Of a stretch of 37,787 nucleotides of DNA, positions 6,386 to 15,201 are shown one piece after another. Below the pieces are notes generated by a model. The model was not told the origin of the DNA. It worked only from the letters and a program-made list of their open reading frames with translations, and made no database searches. The DNA comes from an uncultured bacterium (lineage in GTDB: Bacteria; Pseudomonadota; Gammaproteobacteria; Burkholderiales; Burkholderiaceae_E), in the NCBI GenBank assembly GCA_903866395.1, contig CAIPNM010000457.1, forward strand, positions 1 to 37,787. Direction: 5' to 3'. Both the position numbers and the translations under genes were made by a program. Numbering within the stretch: position 1 is the stretch's first letter; the number at the start of each line of letters is the position of its first letter.

Positions 6386-8569
6386 ATGAAGCGCGATATC
6401 GAGATTCTCTCGGTCACCTACCTGCGTGGCCCGAACATGTGGTCCTACCTGCCGGCCATGGAGGCGCTGATCGATATCGGCGAGCTCGAGGACTGGCCGT
6501 CAGACAAGGTGCCGGGACTGCCCGAGCGGCTGGAAAGCTGGCTCCCGACGCTGATCGAACACCGTTGCAGCTATGACGAGCGCGGCGGCTTTCTGAAGCG
6601 CCTGCGTGAGGGCACCTGGCCGGGCCACATCATGGAACACGTCACGCTCGAGCTGCAGTCGCTTGCCGGTCTGCCAGGCGGCTTCGGGCGCGCCCGCGGC
6701 GTTGACGTGCGCGGCCGCTACAAGGTGATCGTCACCCTTTGGGAAGACACTGTCACACTGCGCGCCATGCAGCTCGCGCGCGAGATGGTGCTCGCCGCCT
6801 ATGACGATCGCAGCTTCGACCTGCGCGCGGCGGTTGACGAATTGCGCGACATCGCCGACTCCAACTGCCTGGGCCCCAGCACCGCGGGCATCGTGAAAGC
6901 CGCCGAGCTTCGCGGCGTTCCCGCCATCCGCCTGAACGACGGCAACCTCGTGCAGCTGGGCTACGGGCGAAATCAGCGCCGCATCTGGACCGCCGAAACC
7001 GACCGTACCAGTGCCATTGCCGAGGGTATTTCGCGCGATAAGCAGCTCACGAAGACGCTGCTCGAAGCCTGTGGCGTGGCCGTGCCACCGGGCCGCATGG
7101 TGAGCGGGGCCGACGACGCCTGGGCCGCGGCCGAGGACATCGGGGTACCGGTGGTGGTGAAGCCCTACGACGGCAATCATGGCCGGGGGGTCTGCCTCAA
7201 CCTCGGCACGCGCGAGCAGGTGCTCGCCGCCTATCCGGTGGCCGCGGCAGAAGGTAGCGGCGTCATCGTCGAAAAATACATGACCGGAAACGAGCATCGT
7301 CTGCTGGTAGTGGGTGGGCGGCTTGCCGCTGCCGCACGCGGCCTGCCAGCCTGGGTCACGGGCGATGGTCGACAGACCATCCGCGAACTGATCGAGTCGC
7401 AACTGAATTCCGACCCGCTGCGGGGCGGAACTGGCTGGAGCGACGCCCCCCTCAACCGTGTCGGCATCGACTCCGCGACCCGCCTCGACCTCGCCAGCCA
7501 GGGCTTTGAGCCCGACTCGGTTCCCGGCGAAGACGTACGCGTGCTGGTGCAGCGGAACGGCAATGTCTGCTTTGACTGCACCGCGCTCGTTCACCCCGAT
7601 ACCGCCCGACAAGCGGTACTCGCGGCACGCGTGGTGGGTCTCGATATCGCTGGCGTCGATCTGGTGGCCAACGACATCGCGCAGCCGCTTGCTGGGCAGG
7701 GCGGCGCAATCGTTGAAGTCAACGCAGGCCCGGGCCTTTCCACCCATCTGCGCCCGCCCGGCCTGCCACCCAAGCCGGTTCCCGAGATGATCATCGAACA
7801 CCTGTTCGGCGCCACTGATGATGGTCGCATTCCGGTCATCGGCATCGCTGGCACCGGCGGCACGCGGCTGGCTGCGCGAGTCGTCGCCCATCTGCTCCAG
7901 ATGTCCGGGAAAAAGGTGGGGCTCGCCTGCAGGGACGGTCTGTTCCTGGGCTCGCGCTGCATCGATCACCGCGACAGTGCGAATTTCCTGGCTGGCCAGC
8001 GACTGCTCGTGAACCGCGCCATCGAGTCGGCGGTGATCGAAAACGGGCTCGATGTGCTCCTCGATCAGGGGCTTGCTTACGACTGGTGCCAGGTGGGCGT
8101 CATCACACGCATGAATCCCGACCGTCTGGTGCCCGAGCGCTACATCGATTCAGTCGAGCAGCTCTACAAGGTTTTTCGCACCCAGGTCGATATCGTTCTT
8201 GAAAAGCATGGCACTGCAGTGCTCAACGCCGACGACGATCAGCTGGTTGAAATGGCCTCGCTTAGCAAAGGCCATGTGATGTATTTCAGCGCCAACGCTG
8301 CAGCCGCCGTGCTGGCGAGTCATGCCGCAGCGGGGGGGCGCGCGGTGGTCCTCACGGAAGGCCTGATCAGGCTGCTGGAGGGCGAGCGCGAAATCGCCCA
8401 ACTCCGCGCGGGTACGCTCGAACTGCCCATCGAAGGCGACCCCCGCTCTGCCGACGACGGGCTGCTCGCGGCGATCGCGGCTGCATGGGCCATTGGCATC
8501 CCTCCCGAGCGCATCCAGGCGGGCCTGGAAACACTCGAGCCCATGCCCGCGCCACAGGTCGCCGCCTGA
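6386..8569 (+). CDS. cphA': Cyanophycin synthetase-like protein CphA' (Mur-ligase half degenerate)
   Basis: The 727-residue product matches cyanophycin synthetases from the N-terminal domain (EILSVTYLRGPNMW) through the ATP-grasp domain (about 205-475). The ATP-grasp domain keeps its lysine motif VVVKPYDGNHGRGV (257-269) and metal ligands IVEVNAGPGL (442-451). The following Mur-ligase-like domain is broken. Where CphA has GTNGKTTT, this protein has GTGGTRLA (489-496), so the P-loop lysine and following threonine are replaced by Thr493 and Arg494. It also ends at the position equivalent to residue about 710 of CphA and lacks the C-terminal domain with the DYGHNPDA motif. The ATP-grasp half of CphA adds aspartate and the Mur half adds arginine. 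An enzyme with only the first resembles CphA2-type polymerases of beta-Asp-Arg dipeptides. It sits 64 bp upstream of cphA in the same transcription unit. The start is fixed by homology, with no clear ribosome-binding site. Confidence 0.93.
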   Translation: MKRDIEILSVTYLRGPNMWSYLPAMEALIDIGELEDWPSDKVPGLPERLESWLPTLIEHRCSYDERGGFLKRLREGTWPGHIMEHVTLELQSLAGLPGGFGRARGVDVRGRYKVIVTLWEDTVTLRAMQLAREMVLAAYDDRSFDLRAAVDELRDIADSNCLGPSTAGIVKAAELRGVPAIRLNDGNLVQLGYGRNQRRIWTAETDRTSAIAEGISRDKQLTKTLLEACGVAVPPGRMVSGADDAWAAAEDIGVPVVVKPYDGNHGRGVCLNLGTREQVLAAYPVAAAEGSGVIVEKYMTGNEHRLLVVGGRLAAAARGLPAWVTGDGRQTIRELIESQLNSDPLRGGTGWSDAPLNRVGIDSATRLDLASQGFEPDSVPGEDVRVLVQRNGNVCFDCTALVHPDTARQAVLAARVVGLDIAGVDLVANDIAQPLAGQGGAIVEVNAGPGLSTHLRPPGLPPKPVPEMIIEHLFGATDDGRIPVIGIAGTGGTRLAARVVAHLLQMSGKKVGLACRDGLFLGSRCIDHRDSANFLAGQRLLVNRAIESAVIENGLDVLLDQGLAYDWCQVGVITRMNPDRLVPERYIDSVEQLYKVFRTQVDIVLEKHGTAVLNADDDQLVEMASLSKGHVMYFSANAAAAVLASHAAAGGRAVVLTEGLIRLLEGEREIAQLRAGTLELPIEGDPRSADDGLLAAIAAAWAIGIPPERIQAGLETLEPMPAPQVAA

Positions 8570-8633
8570 GGTTCGCCGCCCGCCGTTTGTCCGATCTCAC
8601 CCGCGCCCACCCCTCGTACGCAGGAACCTGCCG

Positions 8634-11231
8634 ATGGACGTCACCCGAATCCGCGCGCTTCGCGGTCCGAATCTCTGGAGCCGACACACTTCGATCGAAG
8701 CGATCGTGCGCTGCGCGCCCGACGAACTGTCGATCGACCGGATCCCCCGCTTCGAGGTGCGGCTGCGCGCCCGGTTTCCGCTGATCGGTGCCATCCGCCC
8801 GATCGGATCGCGTGATGACGTACCGATCGCACAGGCGCTGCAATTCGCCGCGCTCCGGCTGCAAGCTCAGGCGGGATGCCCGGTCACCTTCAGTCGCACC
8901 GCGCCCACACGGGAGCCGGGCCTCTTCCAGGTGGTGTTCGAGTACACCGAGGAACCGGTCGGTCGGCTGGCGCTCCAGCTTGCCGAGGCGCTCTGCCTCG
9001 CCGCGCGCGACGACCAGCCCTTTGACCTCGATGCCGCCCTCAACCAGCTGCGTACGCTCGACGAGGATATCCGGATGGGCCCCAGCACCGGGTCGATCGC
9101 CGACGCGGCGCGCGCCCGTGACATCCCCATCCGCCGCCTGACCGAAGGTAGTCTGGTGCAGTTCGGTTGGGGCAGCCGCGCGCGACGCATCCAGGCGGCC
9201 GAGATCGATGCCACGAGCGCTATCGCCGAATCAATCGCGCAGGACAAGGAACTCACCAAGAAACTGCTTGCTGCCGCGGGGGTGCCGGTCCCGGAGGGAC
9301 GGGTCGTCCGCTCCACCGACGAGGCCTGGGCCGCAATGCGTGAGCTCGCCTCACCGGTCGTGGTCAAGCCGCGCGATGGCAACCAGGGTAAGGGCGTCAC
9401 CGTCAACATCGTGAGCCGTGACCATCTCGAAATCGCCTTCAACGCCGCGTCGCAGTTCAGCTCCAACATCATGGTCGAGCGCTTTATTCCCGGGCACGAT
9501 CATCGGCTGCTGGTGGTGGGCGATCGGCTGATCGCGGCCGCGCGACGCGATCCACCGCACGTCATTGGCGACGGCGTACAGACCATCCGTCAGCTGGTCG
9601 AGGAAATCAATCGCGACCCGCGTCGCGGCGAGGGACACGCCACCTCGCTCACCAAAATTCGTCTGGACGAAATCGCTCATGCCCGCATGCGCGTGCAGGG
9701 CTTTGAGGCCGACTCGATACCGCCCAAAGGCGCGCGAGTGGTACTTCGCAACAACGCCAATCTCAGTACCGGCGGCAGTGCCACCGATGTGACCGACGAT
9801 GTTCATCCCGACCTTGCGGCACGCGCGATCGAAGCAGCGCAGATGGTGGGTCTTGAAATTGCCGGAGTCGACGTGGTGTGCCAGACGGTTCAGCAGTCGC
9901 TGGAGGAACAGGGCGGCGCAATCGTCGAGGTCAATGCCGCGCCGGGCCTGCGCATGCACATCAGCCCTTCGTACGGCAAGGGACGCGAGGTGGGCGAAGC
10001 GATCGTGCGCCTCCTCTATGGCGATGCCGACAGCGGACGTATTCCGGTCGTGGCGGTCACCGGCACCAATGGCAAGACCACCACCGTTCGTCTGATTGCC
10101 CATCTGATCGCGCAATCGGGCCTGCGCGTGGGCATGACCAACACCGACGGCGTTTATGTGAACGGCGTTCAGACCGATAGCGGCGACTGCGCGGGCCCTC
10201 GCAGCGCCCGCAACGTGCTGATGCACCCCGAGGTGGACGCCGCAGTGTTCGAAACCGCGCGCGGCGGCATTCTGCGCGAAGGCCTGGGCTTTGACCGCTG
10301 CCAGGTGGCCGTGGTGACCAACCTGGGTAAGGGCGACCACCTGGGCATCAACCATATTGATTCGATCGATGACCTTGCGCTCGTCAAGCGGGTAATTGTT
10401 GCCAACGTTGCACCCAACGGATTTGCCGTCCTGAATGCGGCCGATCCTTTGGTCGCCTCCATGCAGGCGGTCTGCCCTGGAGGCACGATTTTCTTTGCTC
10501 GCGACAGCGCCCTCCCGGCGATGCGGCGCCAGGCCGCCACCGACCAGCGGGCCGTGCGGCTGGACGGCCAGTCAATCGTCGCGTTTCAGGGCACGCGCGT
10601 GGTTCATCGCTTCGACCTCGCACGCATACCGCTCACGGGGGGCGGCACGATTCCGTTTCAGATCGACAACGCAATGGCCGCGGTGGCGGCGGGCTGGGCG
10701 CTGGGGCTCGACTGGGCACTGATCGCAGCCGGCCTCGCGACATTCGACAGCAATCCCGACACCGTTCCGGGCCGCTTCAATCGCTTCAGCTACCGCGGCG
10801 CCACCGTCATCGCCGATTACGGCCACAACCCCGATGCGATTCTCGCGCTCTCTCAGGCAATTGATGCGATGCCGGCCGGGCACCGCTCGATCGTGATCAG
10901 CGCCGCCGGCGACCGCCGCGACCAGGACATCATCGAGCAGGGTGAAATCGTTGGCCGATTCTTCGATCACGTCATCCTGTACCAGGACGCCGCACAGCGC
11001 GGCCGCGCCGATGGCGAGGTCATGGGGCTCCTGCGGCAGGGACTCGCGAATGCTCCGCGCACCACCCGGATTGAGGAAATCCGCGGCGAGTTTCTCGCCA
11101 TTGATACCGCGCTTGGCGAGCTGAAACCCGGTGACGTCTGTCTGGTGCTGATCGATCAGGTGGACGAAGCACTGGCCCATCTCACTGCGCGCGCAGCAAA
11201 CGCCGCAGCCGATCACGCGTCGAAGCCCTGA
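8634..11231 (+). CDS. cphA: Cyanophycin synthetase CphA
   Basis: This 865-residue enzyme polymerises aspartate into a backbone and attaches arginine to each side chain, using two ATP per Asp-Arg unit and forming cytoplasmic nitrogen-storage granules. Domains in order: N-terminal domain (1-160, beginning IRALRGPNLW), ATP-grasp domain (about 195-465, VVVKPRDGNQGKGV at 242-255 and IVEVNAAPGLR at 430-440) and Mur-ligase central domain with an intact P-loop GTNGKTTT (477-484). The C-terminal Mur domain has DYGHNPDA (728-735) and SAAGDRRD (756-763). Length and motifs are those of a full active enzyme. The ATG at 8634 is preceded by AGGA at 8622-8625, and homology to CphA begins there. The frame is open back to 8493 inside cphA', but that extension is not conserved-looking. 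No cyanophycinase gene is in the window. Confidence 0.97.
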   Translation: MDVTRIRALRGPNLWSRHTSIEAIVRCAPDELSIDRIPRFEVRLRARFPLIGAIRPIGSRDDVPIAQALQFAALRLQAQAGCPVTFSRTAPTREPGLFQVVFEYTEEPVGRLALQLAEALCLAARDDQPFDLDAALNQLRTLDEDIRMGPSTGSIADAARARDIPIRRLTEGSLVQFGWGSRARRIQAAEIDATSAIAESIAQDKELTKKLLAAAGVPVPEGRVVRSTDEAWAAMRELASPVVVKPRDGNQGKGVTVNIVSRDHLEIAFNAASQFSSNIMVERFIPGHDHRLLVVGDRLIAAARRDPPHVIGDGVQTIRQLVEEINRDPRRGEGHATSLTKIRLDEIAHARMRVQGFEADSIPPKGARVVLRNNANLSTGGSATDVTDDVHPDLAARAIEAAQMVGLEIAGVDVVCQTVQQSLEEQGGAIVEVNAAPGLRMHISPSYGKGREVGEAIVRLLYGDADSGRIPVVAVTGTNGKTTTVRLIAHLIAQSGLRVGMTNTDGVYVNGVQTDSGDCAGPRSARNVLMHPEVDAAVFETARGGILREGLGFDRCQVAVVTNLGKGDHLGINHIDSIDDLALVKRVIVANVAPNGFAVLNAADPLVASMQAVCPGGTIFFARDSALPAMRRQAATDQRAVRLDGQSIVAFQGTRVVHRFDLARIPLTGGGTIPFQIDNAMAAVAAGWALGLDWALIAAGLATFDSNPDTVPGRFNRFSYRGATVIADYGHNPDAILALSQAIDAMPAGHRSIVISAAGDRRDQDIIEQGEIVGRFFDHVILYQDAAQRGRADGEVMGLLRQGLANAPRTTRIEEIRGEFLAIDTALGELKPGDVCLVLIDQVDEALAHLTARAANAAADHASKP

Positions 11232-11328
11232 GCGCCATTCGGACTTTTCCGCGTGTTTCCCCCCAACTCGGTATCCTGAAAACTCTGTCCCGCCCAGACG
11301 GCCCACACCCCGCTAAACAGGAAATCTG

Positions 11329-13488
11329 ATGGTCGAGCGAATTGAAAAATATGGCCTGCGCGTTGCCCGCAGCCTTCATGACATGATCGAACAGGAAGCG
11401 CTGCCGGGAACCGGCGTTGCACCTGAGCGTTTCTGGCGGGGGTTTTCGGAGCTGATCCACGGCATGGCACCGCGTAACCGCGAGCTGCTCGCCCGTCGCG
11501 ACGAACTGCAGGCAACGATCGACAAATGGCATCGCGCGCGCGCCGGCCAGCCGCACGACGCGGCAGCCTACAAGGCATTCCTGATTGAAATCGGCTACCT
11601 GGTCTCTGAGGGGTCCGATTTTCAGATTGAAACCGCCAACGTCGACCCCGAGATTGCGCGCATCCCGGGCCCGCAGCTGGTCGTGCCGGTGATGAACGCA
11701 CGCTATGCGCTAAACGCTGCCAATGCACGCTGGGGAAGCCTCTACGACGCACTTTATGGCACCGACGCCATGGGTGATGCTGCGCCCGCCGGCGGCTACA
11801 GCAACGAGCGCGGCGCGCGCGTCATCGCCTGGGCCAAAGGTTTTCTTGATGAACACCTGCCGCTTGCCGGGGCGAGCCATGCAACGGTGACCACCTATCG
11901 AATCGAGGGCGACCGACTGGTCGCCGAGACCCCCGCTGGCGCGCTGCGCCTGGCGGATCCGTCGGCCTTCGTGGGCTATCGCGGCTCAGCGGCTGCGCCA
12001 GTGGGCGTGCTGCTGCGTCACCACCGTCTCCATGCCGAACTGATCATCGACCGCGGCCATCCGGTGGGCGCCACCGACCGCGCAGGCGTGGCCGACGTGC
12101 TGCTTGAAGCGGCGGTCACCACCATCATGGACTGCGAGGATTCGGTTGCGGCGGTCGACGCCGACGACAAGGCGCTCGCCTATCGCAACTGGCTGGGTCT
12201 CATGAAGGGCACACTGGTTGAAACCGTTCAGAAGGGCGGGCAGAGCTTCCAGCGCCGGTTGAACGCCGACCGCTCGTATCTGGCCCCCGATGGCAGCACC
12301 TTCACGCTGAAGGGCCGCTCGCTCATGTTGGTGCGAAACGTGGGTCACCTGATGACCAACCCCGCGGTACTCGATCGAGATGGCCGTGAAGCCCCCGAGG
12401 GTCTGATCGATGCCATGTGCACGACGCTCATCGCGATCCACGATCTCAAGAAGCGCGAAGGCTCGCGCAATTCGGTGAGCGGCTCCGTGTACGTGGTCAA
12501 GCCCAAGATGCACGGTCCTGACGAAGTGGCCTTTGCCGATGCGGTGTTCAGCAAGGTTGAACAGTCGCTTGGGTTACCCGCCGACACCGTCAAGCTCGGC
12601 ATCATGGACGAAGAGCGGCGCACCACCGTCAACCTCAAAGAATGCATCCGCGCGGCGCGCCGCCGGGTGGCATTCATCAACACCGGCTTTCTCGATCGCA
12701 CGGGCGATGAAATCCACACGTCGATGGAAGCGGGCCCCATGGTCCGTAAGAACGACATGAAGAAGCAGGGCTGGATTGCCGCCTACGAACTCTGGAACGT
12801 TGATGTCGGCATCGCCTGCGGCCTCACCGGCAAGGCGCAGATCGGCAAGGGCATGTGGGCCATGCCCGACCTGATGGCGGCCATGCTCGAACAGAAGGTG
12901 GGTCACCCGCAGGCAGGCGCGAACTGCGCCTGGGTCCCCAGCCCCACCGCTGCCACGCTGCACGCCACCCACTATCACCAGGTCGACGTGATGGCGCGTC
13001 AATCCGCCATTGCGGCACAGGGGCGCCGTGCAACCCTCGATCAGATTCTCGCTATTCCGCTGGCCCAGTCGCCTTCCTGGAGTGCCGAGGAACTCACCGC
13101 CGAGCTTGAGAATAACGCGCAGGGCATCCTGGGCTACGTGGTGCGCTGGGTGGATCAGGGTGTGGGTTGCTCCAAGGTTCCCGACATCCACGACGTGGGT
13201 CTCATGGAAGACCGCGCCACCTGCCGCATTTCCTCACAGCACATTGCCAATTGGCTGCGTCACGGCGTGGTCACCGAGCAGCAGGTGATGGAGGTGATGA
13301 AGCGCATGGCCGCCGTGGTCGATCGCCAGAATTCGGGCGATTCTGCCTACACGCCCATGGCACCGGCGTTCAACGGCCAGGCGTTTCAGGCCGCGTGCGA
13401 CCTGGTGTTCAAAGGCACGGCTCAACCCTCGGGCTACACCGAGCCGGTACTGCACGCGCGGCGGCTGCAGTTCAAGGCTGCGCTCTAG
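11329..13488 (+). CDS. glcB: Malate synthase G
   Basis: The 719-residue protein is the monomeric G isoform that condenses glyoxylate with acetyl-CoA to give malate, for growth on glycolate, C2 compounds or fatty acids. Length matches E. coli GlcB (723). Seen motifs are [16 protein letters not shown] (about 266-281), [14 protein letters not shown] (about 384-397) and [18 protein letters not shown] (about 458-475). [19 protein letters not shown] near 624-642 contains Asp628, the counterpart of the E. coli catalytic base Asp631. The ATG has AGGA six bases upstream. The gene lies 97 bp after cphA on the same strand and probably has its own promoter there, though none is convincing. No glycolate oxidase or isocitrate lyase gene is adjacent. 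Confidence 0.97.
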   Translation: MVERIEKYGLRVARSLHDMIEQEALPGTGVAPERFWRGFSELIHGMAPRNRELLARRDELQATIDKWHRARAGQPHDAAAYKAFLIEIGYLVSEGSDFQIETANVDPEIARIPGPQLVVPVMNARYALNAANARWGSLYDALYGTDAMGDAAPAGGYSNERGARVIAWAKGFLDEHLPLAGASHATVTTYRIEGDRLVAETPAGALRLADPSAFVGYRGSAAAPVGVLLRHHRLHAELIIDRGHPVGATDRAGVADVLLEAAVTTIMDCEDSVAAVDADDKALAYRNWLGLMKGTLVETVQKGGQSFQRRLNADRSYLAPDGSTFTLKGRSLMLVRNVGHLMTNPAVLDRDGREAPEGLIDAMCTTLIAIHDLKKREGSRNSVSGSVYVVKPKMHGPDEVAFADAVFSKVEQSLGLPADTVKLGIMDEERRTTVNLKECIRAARRRVAFINTGFLDRTGDEIHTSMEAGPMVRKNDMKKQGWIAAYELWNVDVGIACGLTGKAQIGKGMWAMPDLMAAMLEQKVGHPQAGANCAWVPSPTAATLHATHYHQVDVMARQSAIAAQGRRATLDQILAIPLAQSPSWSAEELTAELENNAQGILGYVVRWVDQGVGCSKVPDIHDVGLMEDRATCRISSQHIANWLRHGVVTEQQVMEVMKRMAAVVDRQNSGDSAYTPMAPAFNGQAFQAACDLVFKGTAQPSGYTEPVLHARRLQFKAAL

Positions 13489-13500
13489 GCGCAGAGCGCA
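13479..13500 (+). repeat. Inverted repeat over the glcB stop codon
   Basis: TGCGCTCT and AGAGCGCA (8-bp perfect arms, 6-nt loop) bracket the TAG of glcB. There is no T-run after it. The 13-mer GGCGCAGAGCGCA in its right half recurs exactly at 30407-30419, again at the 3' end of a gene and again in a hairpin. It may stabilise the mRNA end or belong to a small REP-like family. Confidence 0.45.
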
Positions 13501-13504
13501 CGAA

Positions 13505-13535
13505 AACCCGCCCGCCTCCCGAGTGCGGAGGCGGG
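13505..13535 (-). terminator. Rho-independent terminator after the Old Yellow Enzyme operon
   Basis: Between two convergent genes, CCCGCCTCC (13511-13519) and GGAGGCGGG (13527-13535) form a perfect 9-bp stem with a 7-nt loop. Read on the minus strand, the stem is followed by CGGGTTTTCG, giving the short U-tract expected of an intrinsic terminator, so it best serves the minus-strand operon. On the plus strand the A-tract precedes the stem, so for glcB it would be only a weak, U-less stop. Confidence 0.65.
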
Positions 13536-13545
13536 TGGGGCCCCA

Positions 13546-14670
13546 CTAGTCGAGGGTCGCGAGCGCACTCCGGTCGTAGGCGCGAAGCGAACCCATTTGG
13601 CCGCTCCGAACATGGCTCGCCCATTGCGGGTCGCTGATCAGCGCGCGACCCACTGCCACCAGATCGAAATCACCGCGCTCCAGCCGGCGTAACAGCTCGT
13701 CGATTGAGGCGGGCTGCGACACCTCGCCCCCGAACGAGTTGATGAACTCGCCCGACAGGCCCACCGATCCGACCGTGATCGTGGGCAAGCCAGTGAGCTT
13801 TTTCACCCAGCCGGCGAAATTCAGATCCGATCCCTCGAACTCCGGCTCCCAGAAACGACGCTGCGAGCAGTGAAAGACATCGACACCCGCATCCATCAGC
13901 GGCCGAAGCCAGGCGAGCATTTCATCGGGCGTTGTGGCAAGCCGGGCGGCGAAATCCTGCTGCTTCCACTGCGACAGGCGAATGCACAGGGGAAACGACT
14001 CACCCACTGCGGCGCGCACTGCGCGGATCGTGTCGACCGCAAAGCGGCTGCGTTCAGCAAGCGTGACGCCCCCCCAGCGATCGGTGCGCTGGTTAGTGCC
14101 CGCCCAGAAGAACTGGTCGATCAAATAGCCATGCGCACCGTGCAGCTCAACACCCCCTGCGCCGAGGCGCTTGGCCTGCGCCGCAGCCTGAGCGAACGCG
14201 GTGATCGTGGCTTCAATGTCGGCTTCTGTCATGGCGACGCCATAGTCGCGGCCCGGCTTCACAACCCCCGACGGGCTCTCAGGCGGCGCGGGCGGCGTCC
14301 ACTTCACCATGGGATTGCGGACCGCGCCCACATGCCACAGTTGCGGCCAGAACGCGCTGCCCGTTGCGTTGACCGCGCTCACCACAGGCTGCCAGGCAGT
14401 CAGTGCGTCATCGCCCCAGAAACGCGGCACATCGGGTTCATTTCCCGCTGACGGGCGCCCCACCAGGGTGGCTTCCGAAATCACCAGACCAACATCGGCG
14501 CGTGCCCGACGAGCGTAGTACCCGGGCGCGGCCGCGGCGGGAACGCCGCCGGTGGCAAACGACCGCGTCATGGGTGCCATGACCACCCGATTGGGTAATG
14601 AAAATTTGGCTGACGAAAACGGCGTAAAAAGGGGCGCTGCCGCGCGTGCGGCCGGTGCAGAGAGCGTCAT
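13546..14670 (-). CDS. NADH:flavin oxidoreductase, Old Yellow Enzyme family
   Basis: The 374-residue TIM-barrel flavoenzyme has the family signatures NRVVMAPMTRS (27-37), PQLWHVG (109-115) and GVELHGAHGYLIDQFFW (173-189), whose HGAH (177-180) supplies the His/His pair that binds the substrate carbonyl. TNQRTDRWGG (192-201) and a C-terminal AVGRALISDPQW phosphate-binding stretch complete the FMN site. Members reduce activated C=C bonds of enones, nitro compounds or related electrophiles with NAD(P)H. There is no signal peptide. AGGA seven bases before the ATG supports the start. It is the last gene of a minus-strand unit behind a MaoC-type dehydratase (42-bp gap) and a histidine phosphatase. 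The physiological substrate is unknown. Confidence 0.94.
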   Translation of the reverse strand: MTLSAPAARAAAPLFTPFSSAKFSLPNRVVMAPMTRSFATGGVPAAAAPGYYARRARADVGLVISEATLVGRPSAGNEPDVPRFWGDDALTAWQPVVSAVNATGSAFWPQLWHVGAVRNPMVKWTPPAPPESPSGVVKPGRDYGVAMTEADIEATITAFAQAAAQAKRLGAGGVELHGAHGYLIDQFFWAGTNQRTDRWGGVTLAERSRFAVDTIRAVRAAVGESFPLCIRLSQWKQQDFAARLATTPDEMLAWLRPLMDAGVDVFHCSQRRFWEPEFEGSDLNFAGWVKKLTGLPTITVGSVGLSGEFINSFGGEVSQPASIDELLRRLERGDFDLVAVGRALISDPQWASHVRSGQMGSLRAYDRSALATLD

Positions 14671-14712
14671 GAGGGCGTCCTGTAGGAAAAGCGGCGAGCG
14701 GGTCGCTCGGCC

Positions 14713-15183
14713 TCAGGCCGGACGACAAAGCACCAGATTGGCCGGATTGGCGGTCATCACGACTTCACCGTTCTGATTGCTGACCTCGATCAGCGATTGA
14801 ACAATGCCGCGGTCGGGCCGCGACTGTGACCGGCGCGCGCCCTGCACGGTCACCCGCACCGTGAGCACATCGCCTGGCCGCACGGGCCGTGGCCAGCGGA
14901 GGGTCTCAATGCCAGGCGAGCCCAAGCTCGATTCCGGTGCGAGATAGTTGAGCGCAAGCAGCCGCATCATCATCGAACCCGTATGCCAGCCGCTTGCGAT
15001 GAGCCCCCCGAAGTGGGTCTGCGCGGCCGCCTCCGGATCAACGTGATAAGACTGCGGGTCAAACTGTGCGGCGAACCGACGCATTTCATCGCCATCCACG
15101 GTGATGGTGCCGAGTTCGTGCACCGCACCGGGAACATAGTCTTCGAACCAGCGCGGCCGCGCTCGCGACGTCGAGTTGCTCAT
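14713..15183 (-). CDS. MaoC family dehydratase (hot-dog fold)
   Basis: The 156-residue protein carries the MaoC pattern. It has an N-terminal RWFEDYVPGAVHELGTITV, then DEMRRFAAQFDPQSYHVDPEAA, and GGLIASGWHTGSMMMRLL, in which the Asp and His of the R-hydratase-type active site lie (Asp near 42, His near 47). LRWPRPVRPGDVLTVRVTV follows, and it ends with the NLVLCRP tail common to this group. Homologues hydrate enoyl-CoA thioesters. GGAG seven bases before the ATG fixes the start. It lies 18 bp downstream of the histidine phosphatase and 42 bp upstream of the Old Yellow Enzyme gene, so the three are probably co-transcribed. Which acyl-CoA it uses is not visible. Confidence 0.93.
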   Translation of the reverse strand: MSNSTSRARPRWFEDYVPGAVHELGTITVDGDEMRRFAAQFDPQSYHVDPEAAAQTHFGGLIASGWHTGSMMMRLLALNYLAPESSLGSPGIETLRWPRPVRPGDVLTVRVTVQGARRSQSRPDRGIVQSLIEVSNQNGEVVMTANPANLVLCRPA

Positions 15184-15201
15184 CGAAAGACTCCGGAGAA
15201 A

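Noticed and set aside
6301-6417. N-terminal extension of the ABC transporter into cphA'
   Set aside because: It would overlap the cphA' coding start by 32 bp and adds Gly/Arg-rich residues with no domain; later starts have better context.
6500-7969. A 489-codon antisense frame within cphA'
   Set aside because: Shadow of the well-supported cphA' frame; its translation resembles no family and has no start context. The same holds for antisense frames in cphA, pyc and pepN.
8493-8633. Extension of CphA upstream to 8493
   Set aside because: The added 47 residues are read from the cphA' tail in another frame and are Arg/Pro-rich; ATG 8634 has a ribosome-binding site and begins the conserved region.
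13536-13545. GGGGCCCC palindrome next to the 13505-13535 terminator as a separate site
   Set aside because: It has no loop and sits between the hairpin and the stop codon; most likely a chance GC palindrome.
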